From the NCBI GenBank assembly GCA_015259035.1, contig JABZHC010000003.1, positions 1 to 63,245 of the forward strand: a DNA stretch of 63,245 nucleotides, read 5' to 3'. Below, piece by piece: positions 41,676 to 50,675 of this stretch (position 1 is its first letter; every line of letters begins with the position of its first letter). The notes beneath the pieces were generated by a model, which saw only the letters and a list, made by a program, of their open reading frames with translations, was not told where the DNA came from and did not search any database. The translations under genes were made by a program, and so were the position numbers. This DNA is from Atopobium sp. Lineage in GTDB: Bacteria; Actinomycetota; Coriobacteriia; Coriobacteriales; Atopobiaceae.

Positions 41676-43340
41676 ATGCCTAAGAAAGACCCAGCTCTTA
41701 AAGTCATTCCTATGGGCGGACTTGATGGCATTGGCAAGAACATGACCGTTTTTGAGTACGGTAATGATATGGTGCTTGTTGATGCTGGTTTGATGTTCCC
41801 AGATGACGAACAGCCTGGTATTGACCTCGTTTTGCCAGACTACACCTACGTACTAGAAAATGAAGATAAGCTTCGCGGTATTTTGATTACCCACGGTCAC
41901 GAAGATCACATTGGTGCTCTTCCGTACCTGCTTATGGACCTTACTCGTAAGGTTCCAATCTATTCCAGCAAGCTCTCGCTTGGTTTTATTGAAGGCAAGC
42001 TTGCTGAGCATAAGATTGTGGGCACTAAGCTTCGCGAGGTTACCGATGGTTCAAAGGTCCAGCTTGGCGCCTTTGACATCACGTTCTTCTCGATGACCCA
42101 CTCTATTCCTGCAGCTTTTGGTATTCACATGAAAACCCCTGCAGGAACGCTTATTCACTCCGGTGACTTTAAGCTTGACCAGACTCCTATTGATGGCGTG
42201 CGTCCAAACTACGCTGCTATTACCAGGTTTGGCTCTGAGGGTCTTGACCTGCTGCTGTCTGACTCTACCAACGCTAACCGCCCCGGCATGACTCCATCTG
42301 AGGCTTCCGTTGGTGCAGCGCTTCGTCACATCATCAAAAATGCAACCGGTCGCGTCTTTGTGGCGTCGTTCTCAAGCCACATTCACCGTCTTCAGCAGGT
42401 GTGCGATGCCTCTGTTGCGGTAAAGCGTAAGGTTGTTGTTACTGGTCGCTCTATGATTACCAACACAAAGGTTGCGCGTGAGCTTGGTTACCTCAACATC
42501 GCAGACAAAGACATCATTGATGCGTACGATGTTGATAAACTCGCAGATGATCGCATTGTTGTCCTCTGTACCGGTTCCCAGGGAGAGCCTCTGAGTGCTT
42601 TGGCACGCATGGCAAACGGAGAGCACAAGTCGCTTTCCATTCGTCCTCAGGACACCGTAATCATCTCTGCAACTCCTGTTCCAGGTAACGAGAAGAGCGT
42701 TCAATCCATCATTAACGCGCTCTCTAAGATTGGTTGCGAGATTTACGACAAGTCAAAGGCACTTGTCCACGTTTCTGGCCATGGTAGCCAGGAAGAGCTC
42801 AAGCTTATGCTTGGTATGGCTCGTCCAAAGAACTTTATGCCTGTTCATGGTGAGGCTGTTCACCTGCGTGCTCACGCAGAACTTGCTCAGCAGATGGGCG
42901 TTCCTGCTAATCGCATTTTCATTCTTGATAACGGCGACACGCTTGAGATGAGAAACGGCAAGGTTACTCGTGGAAAGACGGTTGAGTCCGGCGTAGTGTA
43001 CGTTGATGGCCTCTCTGTCACTGATGCAAACCCTGTTGTTCTTCGTGACCGTCAGCGTCTTTCCCAGGACGGCATTGTCACAGCTGTGGTAACCCTTGTT
43101 GGTCGCAATCTCAAGCCAGGTGTTGTTGAGATTTCCGGCCGTGGTGTTTCATTTGCTGATGATGATGAGCTTATGAATGACGCACAAAATCTTGTGAGAA
43201 ATTCAATTGAGAAGGCCTCTAAGTCCGAAGGCGCAAACATTGAAGCAATGAGAAAGAGCGTTCGCAATGCCCTTTCTAACTTCCTTTGGAGCAAAACTCG
43301 TACTCGACCAATGGTTATTCCGGTCATTATGGAGGTATAG
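41676..43340 (+). CDS. rnj: Ribonuclease J
   Basis: A 554-residue 5'-3' exo/endoribonuclease of the metallo-beta-lactamase/beta-CASP family. Metal motif ITHGHEDHIGALPYLL, beta-CASP segments (VVVTGRSMITN, VLCTGSQGEPLSALARMA), SGHGSQEEL and HGEAVHLRAHAELA are all present. ATG with AAAGGAAAG upstream. Together with RNase Y and PNPase it gives this organism a Firmicutes-style RNA decay set. Confidence 0.97.
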   Translation: MPKKDPALKVIPMGGLDGIGKNMTVFEYGNDMVLVDAGLMFPDDEQPGIDLVLPDYTYVLENEDKLRGILITHGHEDHIGALPYLLMDLTRKVPIYSSKLSLGFIEGKLAEHKIVGTKLREVTDGSKVQLGAFDITFFSMTHSIPAAFGIHMKTPAGTLIHSGDFKLDQTPIDGVRPNYAAITRFGSEGLDLLLSDSTNANRPGMTPSEASVGAALRHIIKNATGRVFVASFSSHIHRLQQVCDASVAVKRKVVVTGRSMITNTKVARELGYLNIADKDIIDAYDVDKLADDRIVVLCTGSQGEPLSALARMANGEHKSLSIRPQDTVIISATPVPGNEKSVQSIINALSKIGCEIYDKSKALVHVSGHGSQEELKLMLGMARPKNFMPVHGEAVHLRAHAELAQQMGVPANRIFILDNGDTLEMRNGKVTRGKTVESGVVYVDGLSVTDANPVVLRDRQRLSQDGIVTAVVTLVGRNLKPGVVEISGRGVSFADDDELMNDAQNLVRNSIEKASKSEGANIEAMRKSVRNALSNFLWSKTRTRPMVIPVIMEV

Positions 43341-43345
43341 GCCCA

Positions 43346-45838
43346 ATGCCCTCTAAACGCACTTCAAACGCAGCAAAAAGAAACTCTAGAAACGCCGCTT
43401 CCGCCCAGGCAGTAGGCTTGACTCCACTGCAAAACGACATCATTGGTGTTGTTCTTGCAGTGGTTGCTATTGCCATGTTTTTGTCCATTATTGTCCCTTC
43501 TAACGCTGTTATTACCAGCGCGATGGGCCATGGACTTAAACTTTGCTTTGGTACGGGAGCACTGCTTTTTCCCATTGCAGTATTTGTCTTTGCTATGACC
43601 TTCTTTATGCGTGATGATCAGGGAATCTCTACGCGTATTGCTATTGGTCTTACGCTTGACGTTCTTGCAGCACTTGCTCTTATCTCGCTCAACTTCCCAG
43701 GAGCTGAGTCTGCTCCAGACATGCTTTTAGGCACAAAAGTCCTTGAGGCTGCTGGTGGTTATGTGGGCGGCGGTATTGCTTGGGTTTTGCTGCGCTTTGT
43801 TGGCCGCGTGGTGGGCAATGTCCTTTTAGTTGGCTTTATCATTGCCGGTGTTGTTATCTGCGGCTTCTCCATTTCTGACATGGTTGAGCGCGTGAGCTTC
43901 CGCCTGGATGAGGCGCGCGAGAATCATCGCTATCGTAAAGAAGAGCGCGCTCTTGCAAAAGAAGAGGCGCTCTATGCCGCTAATGCTCCACAACCTGCAA
44001 AGAAGCAGGGTAGACGTGGCTCCAATAATCAGTCTTCTCTCTTTGATGAGACCGGTGAAGGGGAGACCACCTATTTGGGCAATCGTAAGACTTCTGTCAT
44101 CAAACGTGACGCCCGTCTTTACGAGGAAGAAGAGGCACAAGAGGACGCAGGAGATGCTCCTACTACGCTCATTGATAAAGCTAAGAATAAGCTTCGTTCC
44201 AAGAAGAAAGACCAGCCAGACGATGCAGTTGTCGAGAAAAACGATGTTGCTGTAGCCGATGTTGCTCCTACCACAAAACAGGCTAAATCTAAGAGCAAAG
44301 CTAAAACGACACCCGATTTTCTCGCCACACCTGACCAGCTTAAAAGGCCAGGTGACGACGATGAGTCGTATGAGTTGCCACCTTTTAGCATCCTGAAGTC
44401 AAACAAGAACTCGGCCACTTCTGCCGTAAGCGATGACGAGCTTGAAGCTACCGCACAGAGACTCCAGGCTACGCTTGAAGAGTTTGGCCTCTCTAGCCAG
44501 GTAGTTGGCTGGACCGCCGGCCCTTCTGTTACTACGTTTAAGATTTCGATGGGCGAGGGCGAGCGCGTCAACAAGATCACTAATCTTGAGGACGATATTG
44601 CGCTTTCACTTGCTGCAAAGTCTGTTCGTATTTTTGCACCAATCCCTGGTACTTCTTTGGTTGGTATTGAGATTCCTAACGAGAAAGCCCAGGCAGTCAA
44701 CTTGGCTGACGTTCTTCCGTTTGCAAAGGGCGGTCCTCTTGAGTGCGCCTTTGGTCGCGATTCTGAGGGCAAGCCAATTGTTGTTGACCTTGCCAGCCTT
44801 CCTCACTTGCTGGTAGCAGGTACTACCGGTTCTGGTAAGTCTGTCCTGCTCAACGCTATTGTCATGTCTATGCTCATGCGCGCAACTCCAGAGCAGGTTC
44901 GCCTTATTATGGTTGACCCAAAGCGCGTTGAGTTTACGGGTTACGCCGGCCTTCCTCACCTGTATGTCCCAGTTGTTACTGAGCCAAGGCAGGCAGCAAG
45001 TGCCCTTCAGTGGGGCGTCACCGAGATGGAGCGCCGCCTGAAGGTATTTGAGCACTATAAGGTTCGTGACATTAAGACGTACAACAGAAATGTTGATGGC
45101 GATAAGTACGCTGATATGGAGAACCCTCCAAAGCACATGCCATACTTTGTTATTGTCATCGACGAGCTTGCTGACCTTATGATGGTTGCGGGCAAAGACG
45201 TTGAGTCTTCCATTGTCCGTATTGCTCAGCTTGGTCGTGCTGCAGGTATTCACCTGATTGTTGCAACACAGCGTCCTTCTGCTGACGTTGTAACTGGTCT
45301 GATCCGCGCAAACATCGATAACCGCGTTGCACTCTCTGTTGATAACTCTTTGAACTCCCGTATTATTCTGGATCAAAAGGGCGCGGAACAGCTGCTGGGT
45401 AAAGGCGATATGCTGGTTAAGCTTCGTGGTAAGAAGCCTAATCGCGCTCAGGGTTGCTGGGTCTCTGACGAGGAAATCGAGGAGACCGTTAAGTACATTC
45501 GTACTCAGCGCACCGCAGAATATCACGACAACATTTTGACTGTTGCAACTCCAACACAGGCTGATGGCGTTGGGGGAGTTGGCGGTATGGCACAGGCAGA
45601 CGACCCACTTATTTGGGAAGCTGCTCGCATTATTGTGGATTCTCAGCTAGGTTCTACATCTAGTTTGCAAAGAGCGCTCTCTGTTGGGTATGCTCGTGCT
45701 GGTAGAATTATGGATATGCTTGAGGCAAAAGGTGTTGTTGGCCCAGCTAACGGATCAAAGCCTCGAGAAGTTCTTATCGATAAAGATGCTCTTGAAGAGC
45801 TCAAAGTTCAAGACGCTGCCTATAGGGAGGTAGAGTAA
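43346..45838 (+). CDS. ftsK: DNA translocase FtsK/SpoIIIE
   Basis: Septum-located DNA pump clearing chromosomes at division, 830 residues. The ATG at 43346 is chosen (GGAGG about 10 bases upstream); the frame extends further 5' inside rnj. N-terminal membrane domain with four to five helices (residues about 30-185), an acidic/Lys linker, alpha and beta motor domains (Walker A VAGTTGSGKSVLLNAIV, Walker B YFVIVIDELADLMMV, ATQRPSADVVTG) and a C-terminal winged-helix gamma domain (SSLQRALSVGYARAGRIMDMLE) that reads oriented DNA motifs. Confidence 0.96.
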   Translation: MPSKRTSNAAKRNSRNAASAQAVGLTPLQNDIIGVVLAVVAIAMFLSIIVPSNAVITSAMGHGLKLCFGTGALLFPIAVFVFAMTFFMRDDQGISTRIAIGLTLDVLAALALISLNFPGAESAPDMLLGTKVLEAAGGYVGGGIAWVLLRFVGRVVGNVLLVGFIIAGVVICGFSISDMVERVSFRLDEARENHRYRKEERALAKEEALYAANAPQPAKKQGRRGSNNQSSLFDETGEGETTYLGNRKTSVIKRDARLYEEEEAQEDAGDAPTTLIDKAKNKLRSKKKDQPDDAVVEKNDVAVADVAPTTKQAKSKSKAKTTPDFLATPDQLKRPGDDDESYELPPFSILKSNKNSATSAVSDDELEATAQRLQATLEEFGLSSQVVGWTAGPSVTTFKISMGEGERVNKITNLEDDIALSLAAKSVRIFAPIPGTSLVGIEIPNEKAQAVNLADVLPFAKGGPLECAFGRDSEGKPIVVDLASLPHLLVAGTTGSGKSVLLNAIVMSMLMRATPEQVRLIMVDPKRVEFTGYAGLPHLYVPVVTEPRQAASALQWGVTEMERRLKVFEHYKVRDIKTYNRNVDGDKYADMENPPKHMPYFVIVIDELADLMMVAGKDVESSIVRIAQLGRAAGIHLIVATQRPSADVVTGLIRANIDNRVALSVDNSLNSRIILDQKGAEQLLGKGDMLVKLRGKKPNRAQGCWVSDEEIEETVKYIRTQRTAEYHDNILTVATPTQADGVGGVGGMAQADDPLIWEAARIIVDSQLGSTSSLQRALSVGYARAGRIMDMLEAKGVVGPANGSKPREVLIDKDALEELKVQDAAYREVE

Positions 45839-45840
45839 GC

Positions 45841-47346
45841 ATGCCACGCCCTCGTTTTAGTGAGATGCTCGTAGAACGTAGACGTCAGCTCGGGCTTTCT
45901 ATCACTCAAGCATCAAAGATTCTTCGCCTCAAGGAGCAGGCACTTATTGCTTTTGAGGAAGGCGATTTTAAGAATATGCCTCAGAGCGGCTATGCTCAGG
46001 GCATGCTTTCTTCGTATGCTCGCTACCTAGGTCTTAATCCGCGTGAGATCGTAGACCTCTTCCAGGAAGAGAGCTACGAGTTTGAAAACGGCACCTATTC
46101 TCATGAGTTGCGTCGCCGTACCCGCGATACCCAGTCTGGTCGTGGCATTGCTGGCTATGACGTCGTAAACGAGTCTGGTAGCAGGCCAAAGGCGTACGTA
46201 CAGTACCACGGTCTTCTCCCCACATCGGGAGGACCGGCTGGCGATATGGGCGCATTTGCAACTACGTCTGGTGTTCGCTCCAGGCAAACCGGTGTGCCTC
46301 TGGGTGCTCAGGCATCTGAGGAGGATGCTGGTGGTTACTCATATTCTCGTTACGCCACAGGTCATGCGTATAACGCCGGTATTGAAGAGGCTTCTCGCCA
46401 GAAGACCATGGCAAGTCGTACACGTGGCGGTGTTCAGCGCAGACGTGTAGGTATTGCGGGCGTTAGCATGCCAGCTTATAAAGACGATGTAACCAGAAGA
46501 ACTGTTGCTCCAAGCGATTACACCGATGACCTTCGCTATGACAATGTAACTGATCCTTATGAGCGAGCATCTACTATTTCCGGTCGCCGTGGCTCTAGAA
46601 ATATTGCGCAGGTAGATAGGCCTAATGTTCGCCGTCGCCAGCCATCTAGCGCCGCTGCCCAACAGCGCCGTGCTCCTCAAAGACCAGGCGTTATGGGTGC
46701 ACTTCAGAATTATTTCTCTGATACAGGACGCACCATTGCTACCGTATTTGCTCTTGTTGTTGTGATTATTACTGCCGTTTTGCTGTTTAGCGTTCGTTCC
46801 TGCATGACAGCTCGCACTACGCCTACTACAACTAAAACGGTAAGCGTTAATAACTCAACAACTGATTCTTCTAAGAATTCCACTACCACAAATAGCAACA
46901 CGGACACCTCTAAGAAGGATTCTACTGATACTTCTAAGAGCACCACTACAACTGAGCCAAAGAAGGAAGAGACTCCTAAGCAGACTACCGTAGTGGTTAC
47001 TGTTGCAGATGGTCAGACCAGCTGGGTTGAGATTACGGTTGACGGCAAGAGTGTTGAGGCTGACGCTATTACCGGCCCATGGTCTCAGACGTACACCGTC
47101 ACTGACTCCATGACTGTTCTTGCAGGTACTCCTGGTGCTGTTGCGGTAACCGTTAATGGTACTGCTAAACCATTTGACGCAAATGCTTCTGGTATTGGCA
47201 CCTTGACCATTCAGGGTACTAAGCCTGCTGATGCTAACGGTACAAACGCTTCAGGAACTCAAACAAACAGCACGTCAACAAGTACAACTAGCGGAACTAC
47301 TGGTACAACTAACAACCAGAATTCCAACAGCAATTCAAATAACTAA
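45841..47346 (+). CDS. rodZ: RodZ-like cell-shape protein (HTH, one TM, extracellular domain)
   Basis: A 501-residue bitopic protein. Cytoplasmic N-terminal helix-turn-helix of the HTH_25 type (EMLVERRRQLGLSITQASKI, GYAQGMLSSYARYLGLNP), a long Arg/Gly/Ser-rich linker (about 80-295), one transmembrane helix (TIATVFALVVVIITAVLLF, about 297-317), a Ser/Thr/Lys-rich spacer, and a C-terminal DUF4115 beta domain (SWVEITVDGKSVEAD, VTVNGTAKPF). RodZ links MreB to the cell-wall machinery; in organisms without MreB the role is less clear. The tail is a Ser/Thr/Asn low-complexity run. Follows ftsK by two bases. Confidence 0.88.
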   Translation: MPRPRFSEMLVERRRQLGLSITQASKILRLKEQALIAFEEGDFKNMPQSGYAQGMLSSYARYLGLNPREIVDLFQEESYEFENGTYSHELRRRTRDTQSGRGIAGYDVVNESGSRPKAYVQYHGLLPTSGGPAGDMGAFATTSGVRSRQTGVPLGAQASEEDAGGYSYSRYATGHAYNAGIEEASRQKTMASRTRGGVQRRRVGIAGVSMPAYKDDVTRRTVAPSDYTDDLRYDNVTDPYERASTISGRRGSRNIAQVDRPNVRRRQPSSAAAQQRRAPQRPGVMGALQNYFSDTGRTIATVFALVVVIITAVLLFSVRSCMTARTTPTTTKTVSVNNSTTDSSKNSTTTNSNTDTSKKDSTDTSKSTTTTEPKKEETPKQTTVVVTVADGQTSWVEITVDGKSVEADAITGPWSQTYTVTDSMTVLAGTPGAVAVTVNGTAKPFDANASGIGTLTIQGTKPADANGTNASGTQTNSTSTSTTSGTTGTTNNQNSNSNSNN

Positions 47347-47354
47347 ACGCCATA

Positions 47355-47376
47355 GGGCGAGAAGTTCTTCTCGCCC
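47355..47376 (+). terminator. Perfect hairpin between rodZ and yajQ
   Basis: GGGCGAGAAG/CTTCTCGCCC, a 10-bp perfect inverted repeat with almost no loop and no T-run after it. It consists of two inverted copies of the octamer TTCTCGCC that recurs across the window, so it may be part of that motif family rather than a plain terminator. Confidence 0.55.
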
Positions 47377-47394
47377 AGGTACTATGGAGGGGAA

Positions 47395-47892
47395 ATGGCT
47401 AAAGAATCAAGCTTTGACGTTGTGTCTGAAGTAGACATGATGGAAGTTGATAATGCATTTCAGCAGGCAGCTCGTGAGCTTACCCAGCGCTACGATCTAA
47501 AAGATTCTGGTGCAACACTTGAGCTCTCTAAGAAAGAGGGCAAGTTTACTATTGAAGCTCCTGCAGATTTTGTTGCATCTCAGGTTAGGGATGTTCTTGG
47601 CTCCAAGCTGGTAAAGCGTGGAATTGATCTGACTGCTATTCGTTGGGGAGACCCCATTCCAGCAGCAGGTTCTACCGTGCGTCAGATTGGCTCCATTGTT
47701 TCTGGTATTGACCAGGAGACCGCCAAGAAGATTGCTAAAGATATTCGTGATATGAAAGTTAAGGCTAAGGCAACCGTTGAGGGCGATAAGCTGCGTGTTT
47801 CTAGCGCTTCTCGCGATGTTCTTCAGTCTGTGATTGCAAGCCTTAAGGAGAAAGACTATGGCCAGCCCCTCCAGTTCAACAACTATCGATAG
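47395..47892 (+). CDS. yajQ: YajQ family nucleotide-binding protein
   Basis: A 165-residue UPF0234 protein (SFDVVSEVDMMEVDNAFQQA, RYDLKDSGATLEL, IAKDIRDMKVKAKATVEGDK, ending YGQPLQFNNYR). Family members bind nucleotides, including cyclic di-GMP in some bacteria, and show tRNA/RNA binding. ATG with GGAGGGGA upstream. The rimO start lies inside its last 35 bases, giving translational coupling. Confidence 0.93.
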   Translation: MAKESSFDVVSEVDMMEVDNAFQQAARELTQRYDLKDSGATLELSKKEGKFTIEAPADFVASQVRDVLGSKLVKRGIDLTAIRWGDPIPAAGSTVRQIGSIVSGIDQETAKKIAKDIRDMKVKAKATVEGDKLRVSSASRDVLQSVIASLKEKDYGQPLQFNNYR

Positions 47893-49264
47893 GGGCTACA
47901 ACGTCCTATACATCACGTTAGGATGCGCTAAAAACGAGGTTGATACAGACCGCATGCGTGCGCGTCTTTTGGCCTCTGGTTTTGGTGAAGTTGCAGATCC
48001 AGAGTCAGCAGATGTTGCAATTATCAATACCTGCTCGTTCTTGGCCTCTGCAACAGAAGAGTCTATTGAGACTACCCTTGAGATTGCCGAGGGCGCTTCT
48101 GAGGGAGTGCGTAAGCTGCCCATTATTATGTGTGGCTGCGTGCCTTCTCGATATGGCGCAGAACTTAATGAGCAGCTTCCTGAGGTTGCTGCTTTTGTTC
48201 CCGCAGATCAAGAGGACGGCATTGTGAGCGTTGTCGCAGACGTTTTGAATATCCCTGAGCCAACGCAGTCTATTGTTTCCGCTCACGGCATGTTGCGCAC
48301 CATTGATGGCGCCAGTGCATTTGTAAAGATTTCTGAGGGCTGTGACAGATTTTGCGCTTTCTGCGCTATTCCGTATATTCGTGGCCACTATCACTCAAGG
48401 CCTGCTGAAGAGATTCTTCAAGAGGTGCATGAGCTGATGGAAGGTGGTGTTCGTGAGGTCATTCTGATTGGCCAGGACACTGGTATCTGGGGCTCGGATA
48501 TGCCTGATACAGCAGATGGTCAGACGCCAACGCTCGCTAAGCTTATGCAGCAAGTTGCTGAGGTAGTCCGTCCGTATAAGGGCTGGATTCGCGTTTTGTA
48601 TCTGCAGCCAGAAGGCATGACTGATGAGCTTATCAGCACCATTCGTGATACGCCTGAGGTTCTACCTTACATTGACATTCCAATTCAGCACTGCAACGAG
48701 CGAATTCTTAAGCGCATGGGTCGCTCCGGCTCTACGCAAGAGCTTCGTGAACTTTTTGATCGCCTCAGAACAGAGATTCCTGGCATGGTTCTTCGTACTA
48801 CCGGAATGTGTGGCTTCCCAGGTGAGACCGACGAAGAATCAGACGAGCTCTATGACTTTATTCAGGAGCAGGAGTTTGACTACACGTCCGTCTTTACCTA
48901 TTCGCCAGAAGAGGGAACTCTAGGCGCAAAGATGTCTGATCAGGTTCCTGACGAGGTAAAGATTGAGCGTACCCAGCGCCTGCTTGACCTTGTAGAGCAG
49001 CTTGGCTTTGCTGCCACCGCTCGTCACGTTGGCGAGCGCTGCGAGGTCATTATTGACGGAATTGAAGAATCTGACGAGGGCACTGAGCTTATCGGCCACA
49101 CGTGGTTCCAGGCTCCAGACTGTGATGGCGCTGTTCACATTGCAGAAGGAGAGGCCGCAGTCGGAGATATCGTCCTTTGTGACCTGGTAGATTCTTTCTG
49201 CTATGAAATAATTGGCGAGATTGTAGACACTACAGACACACAGTCTGGCGAGAAAACCGTTTAG
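47858..49264 (+). CDS. rimO: Ribosomal protein S12 methylthiotransferase RimO
   Basis: Radical SAM enzyme adding a methylthio group to the conserved Asp of S12. The ATG at 47858 (AAGGAG 7 bases upstream, within yajQ) gives 468 residues. N-terminal Cys motifs ITLGCAKNEVDTD, NTCSF and CGCVPSRYG; radical SAM motif CDRFCAFCAIPYIRG; PLQPEGMTDELI-like region; C-terminal TRAM domain (ECEVIIDGIEES-like stretch). LGCAKNEVD and CAFCAIP are RimO-specific. Followed by pgsA, a common order. Confidence 0.95.
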   Translation: MASPSSSTTIDRGYNVLYITLGCAKNEVDTDRMRARLLASGFGEVADPESADVAIINTCSFLASATEESIETTLEIAEGASEGVRKLPIIMCGCVPSRYGAELNEQLPEVAAFVPADQEDGIVSVVADVLNIPEPTQSIVSAHGMLRTIDGASAFVKISEGCDRFCAFCAIPYIRGHYHSRPAEEILQEVHELMEGGVREVILIGQDTGIWGSDMPDTADGQTPTLAKLMQQVAEVVRPYKGWIRVLYLQPEGMTDELISTIRDTPEVLPYIDIPIQHCNERILKRMGRSGSTQELRELFDRLRTEIPGMVLRTTGMCGFPGETDEESDELYDFIQEQEFDYTSVFTYSPEEGTLGAKMSDQVPDEVKIERTQRLLDLVEQLGFAATARHVGERCEVIIDGIEESDEGTELIGHTWFQAPDCDGAVHIAEGEAAVGDIVLCDLVDSFCYEIIGEIVDTTDTQSGEKTV

Positions 49265-49277
49265 TTGGGGATAGGTC

Positions 49278-49883
49278 ATGTCATCAAAGACAATTTGGAC
49301 ACCTGCAAATATTGTTACCTGTGCTCGTGTGGTCTTAGTGCCCTTTTGGCTTCTCTTGGCGCAGCTTTTAGGTGTATCTCTGGCAGATTCTCTGGCAACA
49401 CCTGGTTTTAAACTTGGAGCTTTTCTTGTTTTTATCGGCTATGTTGTCATTTCTTTGACCGATAAGCTTGATGGTTACCTTGCCCGTAGTAGAAATGAAG
49501 TTACTACCTTTGGCAAGTTCTTAGATCCAATTGCCGATAAACTCGCTGTTGTTGTAGCTCTTTTTGTGCTTCTGGAGTGGCATATGGTCTCTCCCTGGGT
49601 GCTCTTAGTGATTGTTGCACGTGAGTTTTTGGTATCGGGCCTTAGGATGGTTGTTGCTTCAAAGGGAGTTGTTATTGCAGCTTCTGACTTGGGTAAGTGG
49701 AAGACCGCAACAACTATGGTTGCTATCTGTGGTTTACTCTTCTTGCCTAGTATTCCTGGTGGAATGATTCAGGATGTTTTGCTCTTTATCTTCAACGCAT
49801 CTATGTGGGTTGCAGTAGTTCTAACGGCCTGGTCAGGAATTGACTACTTTGTAAAGTCGTGGCAATACATTGCTGAAGTTTAA
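49278..49883 (+). CDS. pgsA: CDP-diacylglycerol--glycerol-3-phosphate 3-phosphatidyltransferase
   Basis: Membrane enzyme that makes phosphatidylglycerol phosphate. The 201-residue protein has the CDP-alcohol phosphotransferase motif DKLDGYLARSRN and GKFLDPIADK (D-x2-D-G-x2-A-R-x8-G-x3-D-x3-D), with about five transmembrane helices. PgsA sits between rimO and cinA/recA as in many Gram-positives. Confidence 0.94.
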   Translation: MSSKTIWTPANIVTCARVVLVPFWLLLAQLLGVSLADSLATPGFKLGAFLVFIGYVVISLTDKLDGYLARSRNEVTTFGKFLDPIADKLAVVVALFVLLEWHMVSPWVLLVIVAREFLVSGLRMVVASKGVVIAASDLGKWKTATTMVAICGLLFLPSIPGGMIQDVLLFIFNASMWVAVVLTAWSGIDYFVKSWQYIAEV

Positions 49884-49889
49884 CAAGAT

Positions 49890-49914
49890 GGCGTCTCACT
49901 GAGGCGCCGCTTTT
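49890..49914 (+). terminator. Possible terminator between pgsA and pncC
   Basis: A short imperfect stem GGCGTCTC/GAGGCGCC followed, two bases on, by T4. Weak. Confidence 0.45.
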
Positions 49915-49945
49915 GTATCAAATCTTATTAAAAGTAAGGAAGACC

Positions 49946-50443
49946 ATGTTCTCTGAAGAAGTTCTGAAAGAAGCTCAAAGTGTTATTTCAGATGCCCTTG
50001 CATCAGGTATTACCGTAGCTTCAGCCGAGTCTTGTACGGGAGGACTTGTCGCGGGCGCTCTTACAGCCATCTCTGGATCATCAAGCGTACTTAAGGGCTC
50101 TGTTGTAAGCTATACCATTGAGATTAAGCAAAAGGTATTAGGCGTTTCAAAAGACATTTTTGATGAACCGTCTCTTGGCGCTGTTTCTGAGCTCTGCGCA
50201 GCTCAAATGGCTTCGGGCGTTAGAGACGTTATTGGATCAGATATTGCAGTTTCCGTTACAGGAATAGCAGGACCAACAGGAGAAGAACCTGGTAAACCAG
50301 TTGGAACAGTTTGGTTTGGCATTAACAGCAAAAACTTTACCCATACGGTCTGCAAACATTTTTCTGGTAATAGAGAACAGGTGCGAGAAGCTGCTGTTTT
50401 GCAGGCTTTGCAATTAATTCATGAAGCAATTGTGAAGGCTTAA
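49946..50443 (+). CDS. pncC: Nicotinamide-nucleotide amidase (CinA C-terminal domain protein)
   Basis: A 165-residue stand-alone CinA_C domain that deamidates nicotinamide mononucleotide. Motifs: ASAESCTGGLVAGALTAISG, VVSYTIEIKQKVLGV, SVTGIAGPTGEEPGKPVGTVW. The ATG at 49946 is chosen (AAGGA 5 bases upstream). The N-terminal MoCF-like domain of full-length CinA is absent and no remnant precedes it. Lies just upstream of recA, the usual cinA position. Confidence 0.93.
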   Translation: MFSEEVLKEAQSVISDALASGITVASAESCTGGLVAGALTAISGSSSVLKGSVVSYTIEIKQKVLGVSKDIFDEPSLGAVSELCAAQMASGVRDVIGSDIAVSVTGIAGPTGEEPGKPVGTVWFGINSKNFTHTVCKHFSGNREQVREAAVLQALQLIHEAIVKA

Positions 50444-50460
50444 AATCCGATTTTAATAGA

Positions 50461-50497
50461 GAGGCTCAAAACAAACTAGTTTTGAGCCTCTTAATTT
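50461..50497 (+). terminator. Terminator after pncC
   Basis: A perfect 12-bp stem GAGGCTCAAAAC/GTTTTGAGCCTC with loop AAACTA, then a T-rich tail. It separates pncC from recA. Confidence 0.88.
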
Positions 50498-50617
50498 CTG
50501 CGTCTATGCAGGACTTATACAGACAAATTTGTAATTCAGAAGAAACTTGCTGCTCAAGAGCGGAAAAAGAGAGGTAAGAATTCAGACAAATTCCCTCTAT
50601 AGAGTATATGTTTGACG

Positions 50618-50646
50618 TTGACATAGAACGTCTGTTCTTATATTAT
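50618..50646 (+). promoter_or_regulatory. recA promoter with LexA box in the spacer
   Basis: TTGACA (50618-50623), 17-base spacer, TATTAT (50641-50646). The spacer contains AGAACGTCTGTTCT (50625-50638), a perfect palindrome of the form GAAC-N4-GTTC matching the Gram-positive LexA consensus. Bound LexA would occlude polymerase, giving SOS control of recA. Confidence 0.88.
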
Positions 50647-50675
50647 CGTGGTATCAGAAAGAGCAAGGAGTATTC

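Noticed and set aside
44606..45526. A 306-codon antisense frame opposite ftsK
   Set aside because: Opposite the conserved FtsK motor domain; no start signal or family resemblance.
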